From assembly GCF_008065135.1 (NCBI RefSeq), contig NZ_CP042914.1, forward strand, positions 3,224,001 through 3,288,000: DNA of 64,000 bases, read 5' to 3'. The notes beneath the pieces are model-generated. The model had not been told where the DNA came from and searched no databases. It was given only the letters and a program-made list of their open reading frames with translations. This document shows positions 18,326 to 27,015 of the stretch, one piece after another. Source of the DNA: Roseimaritima ulvae (GTDB lineage: Bacteria > Planctomycetota > Planctomycetia > Pirellulales > Pirellulaceae). A program made the translations under genes and the position numbers. How positions within the stretch are numbered: position 1 is the stretch's first letter; every line of letters starts with the position of its first letter.

Positions 18326-19123
18326 CTATTCTAACTTGCGCCCCTGAATTTTCGCCACAATTTTGGCAGATGTCATTCGCGGCAGCCAACGGGTGGCCAA
18401 AGTGCCCCAGCGATTGAAGATTCCCGGGGTAATATTGCGTTTGCCTCTCCGGAATCCCCGGTATCCGGCCGCCGCCACGACTTCCGGTGGCAGGGAATTG
18501 CGATCGAACACGCCCAGTGAGCCGATTCCGCTGCGGCTGGCAAACTCCGACGCCACCGGCCCGGGCGCCAGCGAGCTGACCGTTAGCGGCGTTTCCCGCA
18601 ATTCGTACCGCAGGGCATCGGAAAACGACTGCACGTAGGCTTTGCTGGCGTAGTACACGGCCATCAACGGGCCCGGCGGGAAAGCGGCCACCGATGAAAC
18701 GTTTAAAATGCCTCCGCGGCCGCGCTGCAGCATGTCCGGCAACAGGCGGTGCGTCAGTTCGGTTAAGGCTGCTACGTTGACGGCGATCATGGCCATTTGC
18801 AGCGAGCGTTTGGATTCGGCAAATTGGCCCAAAATGCCAAATCCGGCGTTGTTGACCAACACGTCAACGTTCAACTGCATCGCCGCAATGGCCTGACACA
18901 ATTCGGCCGGTCCTTCGGTTTTTGACAAATCCACAGGGATCACCTCGACCCGCACATCAAACGCTTCCCGTACGCCCGCAGCGACCTGTTCCAATTCGAT
19001 CCGTCGCCGAGCCGCCAAGATCAGATCTGCGCCATCGGCAGCAAAGCAATGCGCAAGCGCCGCCCCAATGCCCGAGCTGGCACCTGTAATCAAAACCGTT
19101 TCGCGAACATCCAAATCAGACAC
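18326..19123 (-). CDS. short-chain dehydrogenase/reductase
   Basis: A 265-residue classical SDR with an N-terminal Rossmann fold: TGASSGIG at 13-20 (NAD(P) binding), NNAG at 91-94, Asn116, Ser143 in NVSS, and the catalytic pair Tyr157-x3-Lys161. The residues after the second strand (AARRR) favour NADP. The substrate cannot be told; relatives act on fatty acyl, steroid-like or sugar ketones. The start is GTG at 19123. The gene stands alone on the minus strand, 360 bases downstream of the giant-gene promoter region and preceded by repeat-rich DNA. Confidence 0.9.
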   Translation of the reverse strand: MSDLDVRETVLITGASSGIGAALAHCFAADGADLILAARRRIELEQVAAGVREAFDVRVEVIPVDLSKTEGPAELCQAIAAMQLNVDVLVNNAGFGILGQFAESKRSLQMAMIAVNVAALTELTHRLLPDMLQRGRGGILNVSSVAAFPPGPLMAVYYASKAYVQSFSDALRYELRETPLTVSSLAPGPVASEFASRSGIGSLGVFDRNSLPPEVVAAAGYRGFRRGKRNITPGIFNRWGTLATRWLPRMTSAKIVAKIQGRKLE

Positions 19124-19218
19124 GGGAAGTTTGAAGTTTGAAGTTTGAGATTTGAAATCTGCTGACTCTAACGGAATCTTTGTACGCGTCCGGTAACGAT
19201 TTGTCAGGCTTCGGGCAA

Positions 19219-19419
19219 CCGGGCAATCGTTTAACCCCTAGCCGCAGGCGTCGGCGCGGGCAAGCGAAAACGTTAGCGACCTTGCCGGTGGCGTCGAACC
19301 ATTCGTGTCGACTGCAATGCTAGGGCGCGCGGACGCCTGCGCCTGCGGAGGCTGCTGAATGAGTCGCTCCACGACTAACTCAGCGGCCTCCTCCGGCTAC
19401 GGGTTAAACGATTGCTCGG
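19219..19419. repeat. 201-base inverted-repeat element
   Basis: Two 26-base arms, 19219-19244 and 19394-19419, are reverse complements with two mismatches (core GCAATCGTTTAACCC). Inside, a second hairpin is formed around 19349-19393 (GAGGCTGCTGAATGAG against CTCAGCGGCCTC). It encodes no protein. It resembles a non-autonomous element or a large REP-type unit. The surrounding 496-base gap 19124-19619 holds no gene. Confidence 0.7.
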
Positions 19420-19456
19420 CTTTGTACGGCCCATACATCGATTTCGTTCGAGTCAC

Positions 19457-19543
19457 GATTTGAGATTTGAGATTTGAGATTTGAGATTTGAGAATTGAGA
19501 ATTGAGAATTGAGAATTGAGAATTGAGATTTGAGATTTGAGAT
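19457..19543. repeat. 7-base satellite, GAGATTT/GAGAATT
   Basis: About twelve heptamers: a first block of GAGATTT, a middle block of GAGAATT and a final block of GAGATTT. A shorter related run (GTTTGAA) stands at about 19129-19155. A similar 7-base array occurs at 41389-41473 with different sequence. Slipped-strand expansion is likely; no coding frame crosses it. Confidence 0.85.
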
Positions 19544-19619
19544 GCCGGAGCCCAATGTTTTCCTAACCCACTAACCCACTAACCCCATTTCAAACTTCCC
19601 TCTTCACCCTTCAAACTTC

Positions 19620-19829
19620 CTACGGGGGGTCGTAGCCGCCGGGGTTCCAGGGATGGCAGCGGGCGATTCGCCAGACGGTTTTCAGGCCGCCGCGGAAGAA
19701 TCCGTAGCGGCCGATGGCTTCGATCGCATATTGGCTGCAGGTCGGCGAAAACCGGCAGCAGGGACCGATCCACGGGCTGATGCCAACTTGGTAGCAGCGA
19801 ATGGCGAAAATGGCCATCGCACGCAACAT
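19620..19829 (-). CDS. yidD: membrane protein insertion efficiency factor YidD
   Basis: The 69-residue protein has the YidD signature: N-terminal amphipathic hydrophobic segment ([18 protein letters not shown]), then [16 protein letters not shown] with the conserved cysteines, and a C-terminal [12 protein letters not shown]. YidD sits on the inner face of the membrane and helps YidC insert proteins. The frame is open upstream to 19952, but the ATG at 19829 has CGGAGG 10 bases upstream and matches the family start. Usually it lies in an rpmH-rnpA-yidD-yidC cluster; here those partners are absent. Confidence 0.92.
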   Translation of the reverse strand: MLRAMAIFAIRCYQVGISPWIGPCCRFSPTCSQYAIEAIGRYGFFRGGLKTVWRIARCHPWNPGGYDPP

Positions 19830-20049
19830 GGCTATGGGGCCTCCGGGGCGAAGATCATCGGTAAACGGTGTTGAGTCGCAGTTTTCAGCCGCGGCCAAGC
19901 GGCGACCACGTTTCGCTAGATCATAGCGGAACAGTTGATCATAGCGGAGCATCGGTCCAGCGGCTCCTTTTTGGGGCTCCCCCGCCGTGGTTCCGCCGAG
20001 CTAGAATGAACGTTCCCTGGATTGAGCTGCTCTTGCTGAGACGACACCG

Positions 20050-21852
20050 ATGATTTTTTCTGGCCCCTTCGCAAATGCTCGACAAGAACAGGACGGAGGG
20101 CGACCGATCGGCTGGACCATTGCCGCCTGTGTGGCCGCTTTTATTGTCCCCACGCTGATTGTGTTGGCCGGTTTGATCGCACACGTGCTGGGCGGCCGGC
20201 TAGCCGAGTCGCCGGTGGCCTTGGGCGGGCGATTGTCGATTCCCCTGCCCGCCGCTTGGTTGGAATTGCCGGCGGTGCAGCAATTGGCGGTGCTGGTGGG
20301 CACCGCCGCGGTGTTGGCCGTATTGCTGTCCTGGTTGCTGTGGCGGACGCATCTGGGCTTGCTGCGTCGCAGTCGTGAGACGATTGAATCGTTCCACCGC
20401 CGGATTCTGCAGCAAAGTCTGGTCCGGGCTCAAACCGAAGGCGCCACCGCGCAGCGGCCGCGAGTCGAAGAGTTGATTGCGACCCAATTGCCGATCTTGC
20501 GTTCGGGGCTGGTCGCGTGGTGGCGGACGGTGCCGCGATCGGTGTTGGTGCTGGTCAGTTGTGTGTTGTTGGCCCTGTTGGTGGATGTGTGGCTGGCGCT
20601 ATTAGCAGTGGTCAGCGGTGTCTTCGTGTGGCGGCTGTACCTATGGCTGTCCGACGAGGAGGCGGTGCAGACGATCGATTGGGAATTGGGGCGTTCGCAA
20701 CAGCACCTGGTCGAACTGGTGCAACAGGCGCCTCTGCTGGCGCGGTTGCAAACTCGAGCCAACGTTAGCGAAGCCTTCGATGAAGAACTGCTGCGGATGC
20801 GGCGACGCCATGGCACGGTTGATGCTCGGGCATCCCGCGTGATCCCGCTGGTCGCCCTGGCGGCGATGATTGCCGTCTGTGTTTTGATGTTGGCTCTGGG
20901 CGTCAATCGCTTCAGCGTGTCCAGCGTAATGGGATTGCCGGCGGCGGTGGTGCTGGGATTATCGCTGGCCGCCGCGGCGGCGGCGTCGATGCGGTTGTGG
21001 CAGACCTTCCACCGCGCCCGCGCGGCCTATGAAGCCGCAGCCATGGTGTATCGCTTTTTGGACGGCGAGCAGGACGCGCAGCACGGCGAACGGGTCGGCA
21101 TCAGCGGGCTCCGCGATGCCGTCGAACTGGACAACGTGACGCTGACCAACGACGCCGGCAAAGCGATCCTCAGCAGTCTGACATTGCGATTGGAACCGGG
21201 CAGCATGGTGGCCGTGCTGGGCACCGATGCGGTGTCGACTTCGGCGTTGATCGAGCTGCTGTTGGGATTCGGCAAGCCCAGCGTGGGGAAGCTGGCCATC
21301 GATGGAATCCCGCTGGACGAAATCCATTCCAACTCCTTGTCCCGCCAGGTTTCCTGGGTCGGACAGGACGGACCGATTTGGCAGGGAACGATTTCGGAAA
21401 ATCTGTTGGGAATGGACGCCAATGGCGGGGAAGTCGCGATGCAGGAAGCCCTGCGGCGAGCCGGCATCTATGAACAGCTGAGCGAGTTGAGCGATGGGCT
21501 GCGGACGGTCTTGGCGCCCGACGACGAACGGCTCGACGGCCCCACCCGATATGCCATCGGCGTGGCCCGCGCCCTGTTGCGACGGCCAGCCATCGTGGTG
21601 GTCCAAGAACCCGAAGCCGAAGAAGCGATCGGCGATGATCCCTGCCTGGATTCGCTGCTGTTCCTGGCTCAAAACGGTTCGCTGGTGATCATCGTGCCGC
21701 AGCGATTGCGGACGCTGCGAGCGGCCGACCGCGTGATCCTGCTTAACGGCAACCGCTTGGCCGGCGAAGGCAAACACGATGACCTGTTAGCGGGCAGCGA
21801 TTTATACCGGCATCTCAATTACCTGTTGTTCAATCCCTACCGCTCCCTGTAG
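20050..21852 (+). CDS. ABC exporter-type protein with degenerate ATPase domain
   Basis: A 600-residue fusion of a membrane domain and a nucleotide-binding-type domain. Hydrophobic segments lie near residues 24-46, 78-98, 160-195, 265-282 and 300-318; the ABC-type domain spans about 355-595. The layout is that of a half-size exporter (about 580-600 residues), but key residues are lost. The Walker A region reads GTDAVSTS (391-398), with Thr397 where lysine is needed. The signature LSGGQ is LDGPT (495-499). Walker B has Gln519 for aspartate (VVVQEPE). The H-loop histidine is Gln551. The Q-loop (VGQD) and the ARALLRRP helix persist. The fold is therefore kept while ATP hydrolysis is very unlikely. 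It faces the convergent exopolysaccharide gene. The frame is intact, so it is not a simple pseudogene. Confidence 0.88.
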   Translation: MIFSGPFANARQEQDGGRPIGWTIAACVAAFIVPTLIVLAGLIAHVLGGRLAESPVALGGRLSIPLPAAWLELPAVQQLAVLVGTAAVLAVLLSWLLWRTHLGLLRRSRETIESFHRRILQQSLVRAQTEGATAQRPRVEELIATQLPILRSGLVAWWRTVPRSVLVLVSCVLLALLVDVWLALLAVVSGVFVWRLYLWLSDEEAVQTIDWELGRSQQHLVELVQQAPLLARLQTRANVSEAFDEELLRMRRRHGTVDARASRVIPLVALAAMIAVCVLMLALGVNRFSVSSVMGLPAAVVLGLSLAAAAAASMRLWQTFHRARAAYEAAAMVYRFLDGEQDAQHGERVGISGLRDAVELDNVTLTNDAGKAILSSLTLRLEPGSMVAVLGTDAVSTSALIELLLGFGKPSVGKLAIDGIPLDEIHSNSLSRQVSWVGQDGPIWQGTISENLLGMDANGGEVAMQEALRRAGIYEQLSELSDGLRTVLAPDDERLDGPTRYAIGVARALLRRPAIVVVQEPEAEEAIGDDPCLDSLLFLAQNGSLVIIVPQRLRTLRAADRVILLNGNRLAGEGKHDDLLAGSDLYRHLNYLLFNPYRSL

Positions 21853-21999
21853 TACGTCAGGCTTTCTAGCCTGACCGGACCGCTCGCTGTAGTACGTCCA
21901 GGCTTTCTAGCCTGACCGGACCGCTCCCTGTAGTACGTCAGGCTTTCTAGCCTGACCGGGTGCGGATTTATGTCAGCCTGGAAAGGCTGACGTACCTTA
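21847..21999. repeat. three direct copies plus one inverted copy of a GTACGTCAGGCTTT repeat
   Basis: Units beginning TGTAGTACGTCAGGCTTTCT occur at 21848, 21887 and 21928, each with the hairpin AGGCTTTCTAGCCT; an inverted copy (CAGCCTGGAAAGGCTGACGT) occupies 21974-21993. The block lies between convergent genes, and both their stop codons (21850-21852 and 21997-21999) fall at its edges. A bidirectional terminator role is inferred. Confidence 0.85.
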
Positions 22000-23187
22000 G
22001 AAACTGATCTGCTCGACGGAGACGCCTTCGAAGGGCACGATGCCGTAGATGCCGTCGGTAAACACCTGTTGAACGAAATCGTTCAGGACTCGGATCGGCG
22101 ACTTGGGCACAATCACCACGTCTCCGTCCCGCAACCAGATTTCGTCGGCCGGCGTGGGACGCTTGCCCAGCACGGCGCCCTGCAAGTCCAACATCGTGGC
22201 CACCAATCGCCAGTCGTCGGCTCGCCGCAGCACGACCACCTGACGCATGTTGGCGCCGCGTTGATAGCCGCCGGCCATGGCGATCGCGCCCAGCACGGTG
22301 GTTGGGGTATCCATTTGGAAGCGGTTGGACTGTCCGACTTCACCCAGTACGTAGACGAAGTGGGGGGCCTGTTGCGCCAAGATCGGTTCGACTTCCAAGC
22401 CGACCACGATCTGCTGATAACGCAGATTAATTTCCTGCTTCAATTCGCTCAGCGACAGCCCTTGCGCGCTAACCGCTCCCACGCCTGGCAGACGAATCTT
22501 GCCGTCGGGCGTGACCCGCACCGTCACGGCTTGCTGCTGTAGTCCGCTCTGACCACCCACGGCGTTGCGGATGTCTTCGGCCAAGGTGTTGGTTTTGACG
22601 GGCGTCACGTCGATGGCCGGTTCGTTGTAAAACCGTTGGTACTTTTTCTCCAGCAACCGCCGCAGTTGGTCGACGGTCAGCCCGGCAGCGTGTACCTGTC
22701 CCAACAGACGGACGGTGATCGTGCCATCGGGTTGGATCTGCAATCCCGATTCCAACGTCCCCCGCTGCAAGTCTTCGTTGGAAATCGATTCGATCAGGAC
22801 TTCATCGCCCACCGTCATGCGGTACTCCCCGCTGGTTTGCCGACGGGTGATCAAATAGATCAGCTGGATCTCGTCGTTGGGACGCAGCCGATACTCGGCC
22901 AGATGCGCTAATCGCGGCGGCCCGGCGTACTCCCCCTGGGCATAAGCCTGGAAGTTCATCGGCTTCATGTCGCTCCACCGCGCCTCCGCACCGCTGCAGG
23001 TGTTGCAGTCAACGCCCTGGATGCAGGGCTGGCAACCGCCCGGACAGGGCTGACCGGGATACTGAGCCCAAGCCGGCGACAGTGCGCCGAGCCAAGTGGC
23101 CAGGGCGATCGCCACAGCGGCCGTGAGCGAAGTAGCGGATTGTCGTAACGAACGAGGTGCCGCAAGACGGCAATGGTCAGCATGCAT
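21997..23187 (-). CDS. polysaccharide export protein, Wza/SLBB type
   Basis: About 396 residues with an N-terminal signal peptide (ATWLGALSPAWAQ) and no lipobox. A cysteine cluster (five Cys in PCPGGCQPC and DCNTC) follows. The Poly_export domain starts at YRLRPNDEIQLIY and continues with IQPDGTITVRLLGQV and LTVDQLRRLLEKKY. A second soluble ligand-binding beta-grasp (SLBB) unit includes VTPDGKIRLPGVGAV. The C-terminus has PTTVLGAIAMAGGYQRGANM and LRDGDVVIVPKSPI, typical of outer-membrane exopolysaccharide channels. I prefer the ATG at 23187, 8 bases after the preceding stop with GGAAG upstream; the frame extends to 23220. It forms an operon with the upstream gene. Confidence 0.88.
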   Translation of the reverse strand: MHADHCRLAAPRSLRQSATSLTAAVAIALATWLGALSPAWAQYPGQPCPGGCQPCIQGVDCNTCSGAEARWSDMKPMNFQAYAQGEYAGPPRLAHLAEYRLRPNDEIQLIYLITRRQTSGEYRMTVGDEVLIESISNEDLQRGTLESGLQIQPDGTITVRLLGQVHAAGLTVDQLRRLLEKKYQRFYNEPAIDVTPVKTNTLAEDIRNAVGGQSGLQQQAVTVRVTPDGKIRLPGVGAVSAQGLSLSELKQEINLRYQQIVVGLEVEPILAQQAPHFVYVLGEVGQSNRFQMDTPTTVLGAIAMAGGYQRGANMRQVVVLRRADDWRLVATMLDLQGAVLGKRPTPADEIWLRDGDVVIVPKSPIRVLNDFVQQVFTDGIYGIVPFEGVSVEQISF

Positions 23188-23194
23188 CACGCGA

Positions 23195-24688
23195 TTACTT
23201 CCAAAATTGTGAGACGGCATCGGCGACGCGGCCCAAGGGCCCTTTTGATTCGGCGGGCTGCACGGGAGCGGCCGGGGTGGGAGTCGGAGCGGGCGGAGCG
23301 GCGACCGGTTGAGGGAGCGGCTGCAGTTGCGGCTGCGCTGCCAGTGGACGCTGCGGTTGCCCTATGGGTTGACGCTGCGGCGGAGCGGTCGGCTGGGAAA
23401 ACGCCGCAAATTGTTGCGGGCTGAGCGCGTAGACTTGGGGTTGGGGAGCCGGCTCGGGCGGGATCGGCTGCAAGCTGGCGAACATCGCCTGAGCGCCATG
23501 CAGGTCCCCGCGCTGACGCAGCGTTTCAGCCAAGTTGACACCGGCCGAACGAGTGGGATGCAGGCGAAAACTATGCTCCAGAGCCCACTGTGCCTCTTCC
23601 AGCAAGCCTTGCTGCAACAGTTGAAAACCGAGTTCGTTGGCGACCACCGGATCATGGGGACCGGCCTGAATCGCCGCTCGTAACAAACTGATGACCATCG
23701 CGTCGCGGAGCGTACCGGGCGATTCACTTTGTCGCTCCACCTGCGACAGCACCACCAGGGCTTCGATGGCAATCGGATTGGAATCGGCTACTTCGGCCAA
23801 CTGGCTGCGAGCATAGTCCAGGTAGATGTCCGTCGCCCGGCTGCCGTTCAGCTGCGATGTATCGCAGTCTTTCAAAATCGTGGTTTGGTGAGACGCGGCC
23901 ATGCGGGCAATGGCTTCGGGACCGACCGGCCCAAACCGTCCCGCAAAATCCTCCGACTCACGCAGCGCCGTACGAGCGGCCTGCAAGGCGGTCGCCGAAG
24001 ACACGGTGCCGGTCAGCAGATCATTGGCGTCGGCGATCAGCCGCAGCGTTTCAAAAGCCGAGCCGCGAGCCGACAACAGGGTGCCACGATCCAGCTGACG
24101 ACGGGCCTGTGCAAGTTGATCCGCGGCCTGTTGTGCCAGACGACGGGCCGTCATCGTGGACACGTTGGGCGCGGGGGCGGCGACCATCCGCGCTTGCGTG
24201 GCGCCCAGGATTTCTCGGCTGACCTGCTGCGCCAATGCTCGTTTTCGCAACCACCGCGAGTCCGCGGGCGAACGCTCGCCGGCAAACTCGTTATCGCCGC
24301 TCCGCCACGCTAGGGCGTTTAGCGGTTTCGCGATAGACGCTTGTTCGGGGCGGGCGACCGGCGGCGCGGTTTGGGTGGCGTCCCCAGGCGCAGTGTCGGG
24401 CAGCTGCGGCAGCGCAGCGATGTCGATCGTCGGAGCAGCGGGGGATATACCGGGTTCGCGAACCGGGCGGAAAGCCGCCACCGCGGTGGTCGGCTCTCGC
24501 ACCGCCAAGAACGGTCGCGACGCGTCGCTGGGCGATGCCGCATCCGCCGGCGGTTCGGCAAACACCGGCTCATGAATGGCCAGCGAGGGCGAATCCGCCA
24601 ATGCCCCCAGCGGCATCGCGCCGCTGAGCACCACCCATCCCATCAGGATGCGCTGCAACAGTCGTCGTCGACTTGTGCTGTCTTCCAT
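23195..24688 (-). CDS. exported protein of unknown function, TPR-like C-terminal half
   Basis: The 497-residue product begins with basic residues and a signal peptide (ILMGWVVLSGAMPLGALA). Residues 30-150 are Ala/Pro-rich. The centre is helical, and about 300-420 reads like TPR repeats (NELGFQLLQQGLLEEAQWALEHSFRLHP, then ETLRQRGDLHGAQAMFASL). The C-terminus is Gln/Pro-rich, with PQ-rich repeats, and ends in a small amphipathic piece. It precedes the polysaccharide export gene by 7 bases, which suggests a role in the same envelope or exopolysaccharide process. ATG at 24688; a GTG at 24694 is possible. No enzyme motif seen. Confidence 0.7.
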   Translation of the reverse strand: MEDSTSRRRLLQRILMGWVVLSGAMPLGALADSPSLAIHEPVFAEPPADAASPSDASRPFLAVREPTTAVAAFRPVREPGISPAAPTIDIAALPQLPDTAPGDATQTAPPVARPEQASIAKPLNALAWRSGDNEFAGERSPADSRWLRKRALAQQVSREILGATQARMVAAPAPNVSTMTARRLAQQAADQLAQARRQLDRGTLLSARGSAFETLRLIADANDLLTGTVSSATALQAARTALRESEDFAGRFGPVGPEAIARMAASHQTTILKDCDTSQLNGSRATDIYLDYARSQLAEVADSNPIAIEALVVLSQVERQSESPGTLRDAMVISLLRAAIQAGPHDPVVANELGFQLLQQGLLEEAQWALEHSFRLHPTRSAGVNLAETLRQRGDLHGAQAMFASLQPIPPEPAPQPQVYALSPQQFAAFSQPTAPPQRQPIGQPQRPLAAQPQLQPLPQPVAAPPAPTPTPAAPVQPAESKGPLGRVADAVSQFWK

Positions 24689-24887
24689 GACCACTTGTCT
24701 GTCGGGAGTAAGGCGGTGTGTGCCAGCCGCGGGCGGGCTTCATCCTTGAAACCAGTGCAAGCCGGATAGGCCCAGAGGGCTAGAGCTGTTTGATCGGAAG
24801 ATTCGAAGAGCCGGGGCAGCAAAACGCCCCCCCACAATGGCTGAAAGCCGGCGATCCACCGGGAATCCGGCGCAACCGCTACATCCC

Positions 24888-25139
24888 GACTCAGCCACGT
24901 AGCATGGAGTCTTCCACGTAGCATGGGTCCCCGGCCCGTGTATGAGAAAAATCGCCGCGCGGTTGCGGGAGTGCAATGTGGCTGGAGTTGTTAGGCGTTT
25001 TGCAATTTGCAACTTGCAATCCCACGCGCCTCTTCTCACACGGGCCGGGGGCCCATGCTACTTGCGGCTCTTCTCACACGGGCCGGGGGCCCATGCTACT
25101 TGCGAGGCTTGTCACACGGGCCGGGGGCCCATGCTACGC
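24888..25139. repeat. cluster of GC-rich gene-end repeats in a 464-base gene-free region
   Basis: The gap 24689-25152 has no gene. It holds a partial plus-strand copy near 24898-24941 and three minus-orientation copies (ACGGGCCGGGGGCCCATGCT) at about 25040, 25078 and 25117, with a 38-base period and varying 12-15-base spacers. All match the unit at 6025. The rest of the gap must hold the promoter of the exopolysaccharide operon; none is clear. Confidence 0.8.
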
Positions 25140-25152
25140 TACGCCGCGGTAA

Positions 25153-25632
25153 CTAATCGTCGAGGATGTTCTTGTTGGTATTGGGTTGGTTGGGATTGCG
25201 ACGACTTAGCCCCGCGCGGTCCATCAGTGAGCGGCGGAGCAGTTCTTCGGCGTCGTCGTCATCGGGCGGCGGGGTGCCAAAGGCGCCCAACTTCTGCGGA
25301 TCGTACTCCACGTTGAAGTCGTGTTTGGCGATCGACAGCACACAACCCGGGTCCAACCGCTTGCGAAAGATGCGGCGACCGTCCACCTTGGTGCCGTTGC
25401 GACTGCTTAAATCGCGCACGAACCAGTAACCGCTCTCCAGCGACATCCGGCAGTGTTGTCCCGATACGTTGGCGAACTTTAACGAGATGTCGCAGGATTC
25501 GCGGCGACCGAGCACCAGTTTGGATTTGAACAATGGAATCGGATCCCCGCCTCCGCAGGGAACCAATTCTCCCATGTCTTGGCCTTCATGTGATCCGTAT
25601 GTGGAATCCGAGCGATCCGATGAGGTGGGCAT
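25153..25632 (-). CDS. FHA domain protein
   Basis: A 159-residue cytoplasmic protein with one forkhead-associated domain (about residues 33-115), which binds phosphothreonine. The FHA core is visible: LVLGRRESCDI, VSGQHCRMSL, and WFVRDLSSRNGTKVDGRR with the Gly-Arg, Ser-x-x-His-like and SRNGT binding residues. After it comes an acidic stretch (PPPDDDDAEE) and a basic Asn-rich tail. Planctomycetes pair such proteins with Ser/Thr kinases, and this window has one at 54997, but no direct link is shown. It is divergent from the radical SAM gene. Confidence 0.9.
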   Translation of the reverse strand: MPTSSDRSDSTYGSHEGQDMGELVPCGGGDPIPLFKSKLVLGRRESCDISLKFANVSGQHCRMSLESGYWFVRDLSSRNGTKVDGRRIFRKRLDPGCVLSIAKHDFNVEYDPQKLGAFGTPPPDDDDAEELLRRSLMDRAGLSRRNPNQPNTNKNILDD

Positions 25633-25723
25633 GCTGTTAAACTATCCGCAAGATGGTTCGGGTGGTAAGCGTCCTCCAATTGTCTATTGTTTCCGAAAAA
25701 AAGCCGTGTGACTACGGATTCTG

Positions 25724-26854
25724 ATGAATAAACCTTCAAAAAAACCAGGGGATGCCGTCATATCCACCCCTAAGCCCAACGTTGACGGTTTTGACGAAAC
25801 CGCTTGGATGGACGAGGGTCTGCTGTTTAATGCTTTTGGGGCAGCCCTGCGGCGACGGTTTGGGGGGCGGATTCAACGGGTCAGCATCGATGCCGGATTT
25901 ACCTGTCCGAATGTCGACGGAGCGGTCACGCGCGGCGGCTGCAACTTTTGTGACAATCGTTCGTTCAGCCCCAGTCGCCGGGTACGTTTGGCCAGCGTTC
26001 TGGAACAACTCAATCGCGGCATCACGTCGGTCCGGGCTCGCTACAACAAAGTCGCCGGCTTTATCGCTTATCTGCAACCGGCCACCAACACCTACGGCCC
26101 GCTGGACCAGTTGGAAACGCTGTACCGAGCGGCTCTGGACGTGTCGCCAGACGTGGTCGGATTGGCGATCGGCACCCGTCCCGATTGTGTCCCCGACGAG
26201 GTGCTGGATTTGATCGATGCATTGGCCCAGCAGCACTATGTATCGCTGGAATACGGCATGCAATCTATCCACGACCGCAGCTTGGACTGGATGAACCGCG
26301 GTCACTACCATGCCAGCATGGTCGATGCCATGCGTCGCAGCCGAGGTCGCAGGTTCGAGACTTGCGCTCACGTGATTTTGGGAATCCCGGGCGAAGACCA
26401 CGCCGACATGATGGCGACAGCGGACCAGATCGGACCGCTGGGCGTCGACGCGGTCAAGCTGCACAACCTGTATGCCGTCCGCGGCACGCCGCTGGGTGAC
26501 CAGGTGCTGGCCGGCGACGTGCAGATGCTCGACCGCCAGGGCTACGTGTCGGCCGTGGTGGATTTTCTGGAACGCATTCCGTCGCGGGTGATCGTCGAAA
26601 GGGTCAGCGGCGACGCGCCGCCGGATTTTTTAATCGAGCCCCGCTGGTGTCTGGAAAAGTCGGCGCTGCGGCTGGAAATCGAAAATGAATTCAAACGCCG
26701 CGGAACGCGCCAGGGTGATCGTTACGTCGCCGGGGCCTATCAAGTCACAGAGCACGGGCAAGACGCGGAGCACACGGTGGCCGCTGACCAGACGCCGGCC
26801 GCCATCCGGCAGCGAATCGGGCAATCCCGCACGCTGCCGGTGTTGAAGTTTTAA
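25724..26854 (+). CDS. TIGR01212/YhcC-type radical SAM protein
   Basis: The 376-residue protein matches the YhcC/TIGR01212 radical SAM family. The cluster-binding cysteines are unusually spaced: Cys61, Cys73 and Cys76 (CX11CX2C, ending in GGCNFCDN), which is characteristic. Other family text includes FIAYLQPATNTYGPLDQLETLY, IGTRPDCVPDEVLDLI, VSLEYGMQSIHDRSLDWMNRGH and HVILGIPGEDHADMM. The reaction is unknown; relatives of this shape modify RNA or tetrapyrroles in some reports. The ATG at 25724 follows a short AT-rich leader. It has its own promoter region opposite the FHA gene. Confidence 0.9.
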   Translation: MNKPSKKPGDAVISTPKPNVDGFDETAWMDEGLLFNAFGAALRRRFGGRIQRVSIDAGFTCPNVDGAVTRGGCNFCDNRSFSPSRRVRLASVLEQLNRGITSVRARYNKVAGFIAYLQPATNTYGPLDQLETLYRAALDVSPDVVGLAIGTRPDCVPDEVLDLIDALAQQHYVSLEYGMQSIHDRSLDWMNRGHYHASMVDAMRRSRGRRFETCAHVILGIPGEDHADMMATADQIGPLGVDAVKLHNLYAVRGTPLGDQVLAGDVQMLDRQGYVSAVVDFLERIPSRVIVERVSGDAPPDFLIEPRWCLEKSALRLEIENEFKRRGTRQGDRYVAGAYQVTEHGQDAEHTVAADQTPAAIRQRIGQSRTLPVLKF

Positions 26855-26867
26855 CGGGGGCAGAATC

Positions 26868-26996
26868 CCTTCACTCTCCCTCTGGGCGAGTCGAGCGTCA
26901 GCGAGGAGAGGGCGACCGCGCCGCGGCCAGAATTATAAGAACCTCCCCTCGTTAAGGCTCGACCCTCCCTGGAAAAGGAGGGTCCAAAGTCTGGCG
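26868..26996. repeat. paired palindromic gene-end repeats
   Basis: About 26870-26915 holds CACTCTCCCTCTGGGCGAGT and about 26941-26990 holds CCTCCCCTCGTTAAGGCTCG plus ACCCTCCC with its inverse, then AAGTCTGGCGACTTCGGCTA. These are three repeat types found in several gaps of this window, here between the converging radical SAM and xseB genes. Confidence 0.7.
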
Positions 26997-27015
26997 ACTT
27001 CGGCTACCAGCGGCT

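Noticed and set aside
25038-25139. Possible short CRISPR array (three near-identical repeats, 38-base period)
   Set aside because: Repeats are a genome-dispersed gene-end unit, spacers are only 12-15 bases and no cas gene is present.
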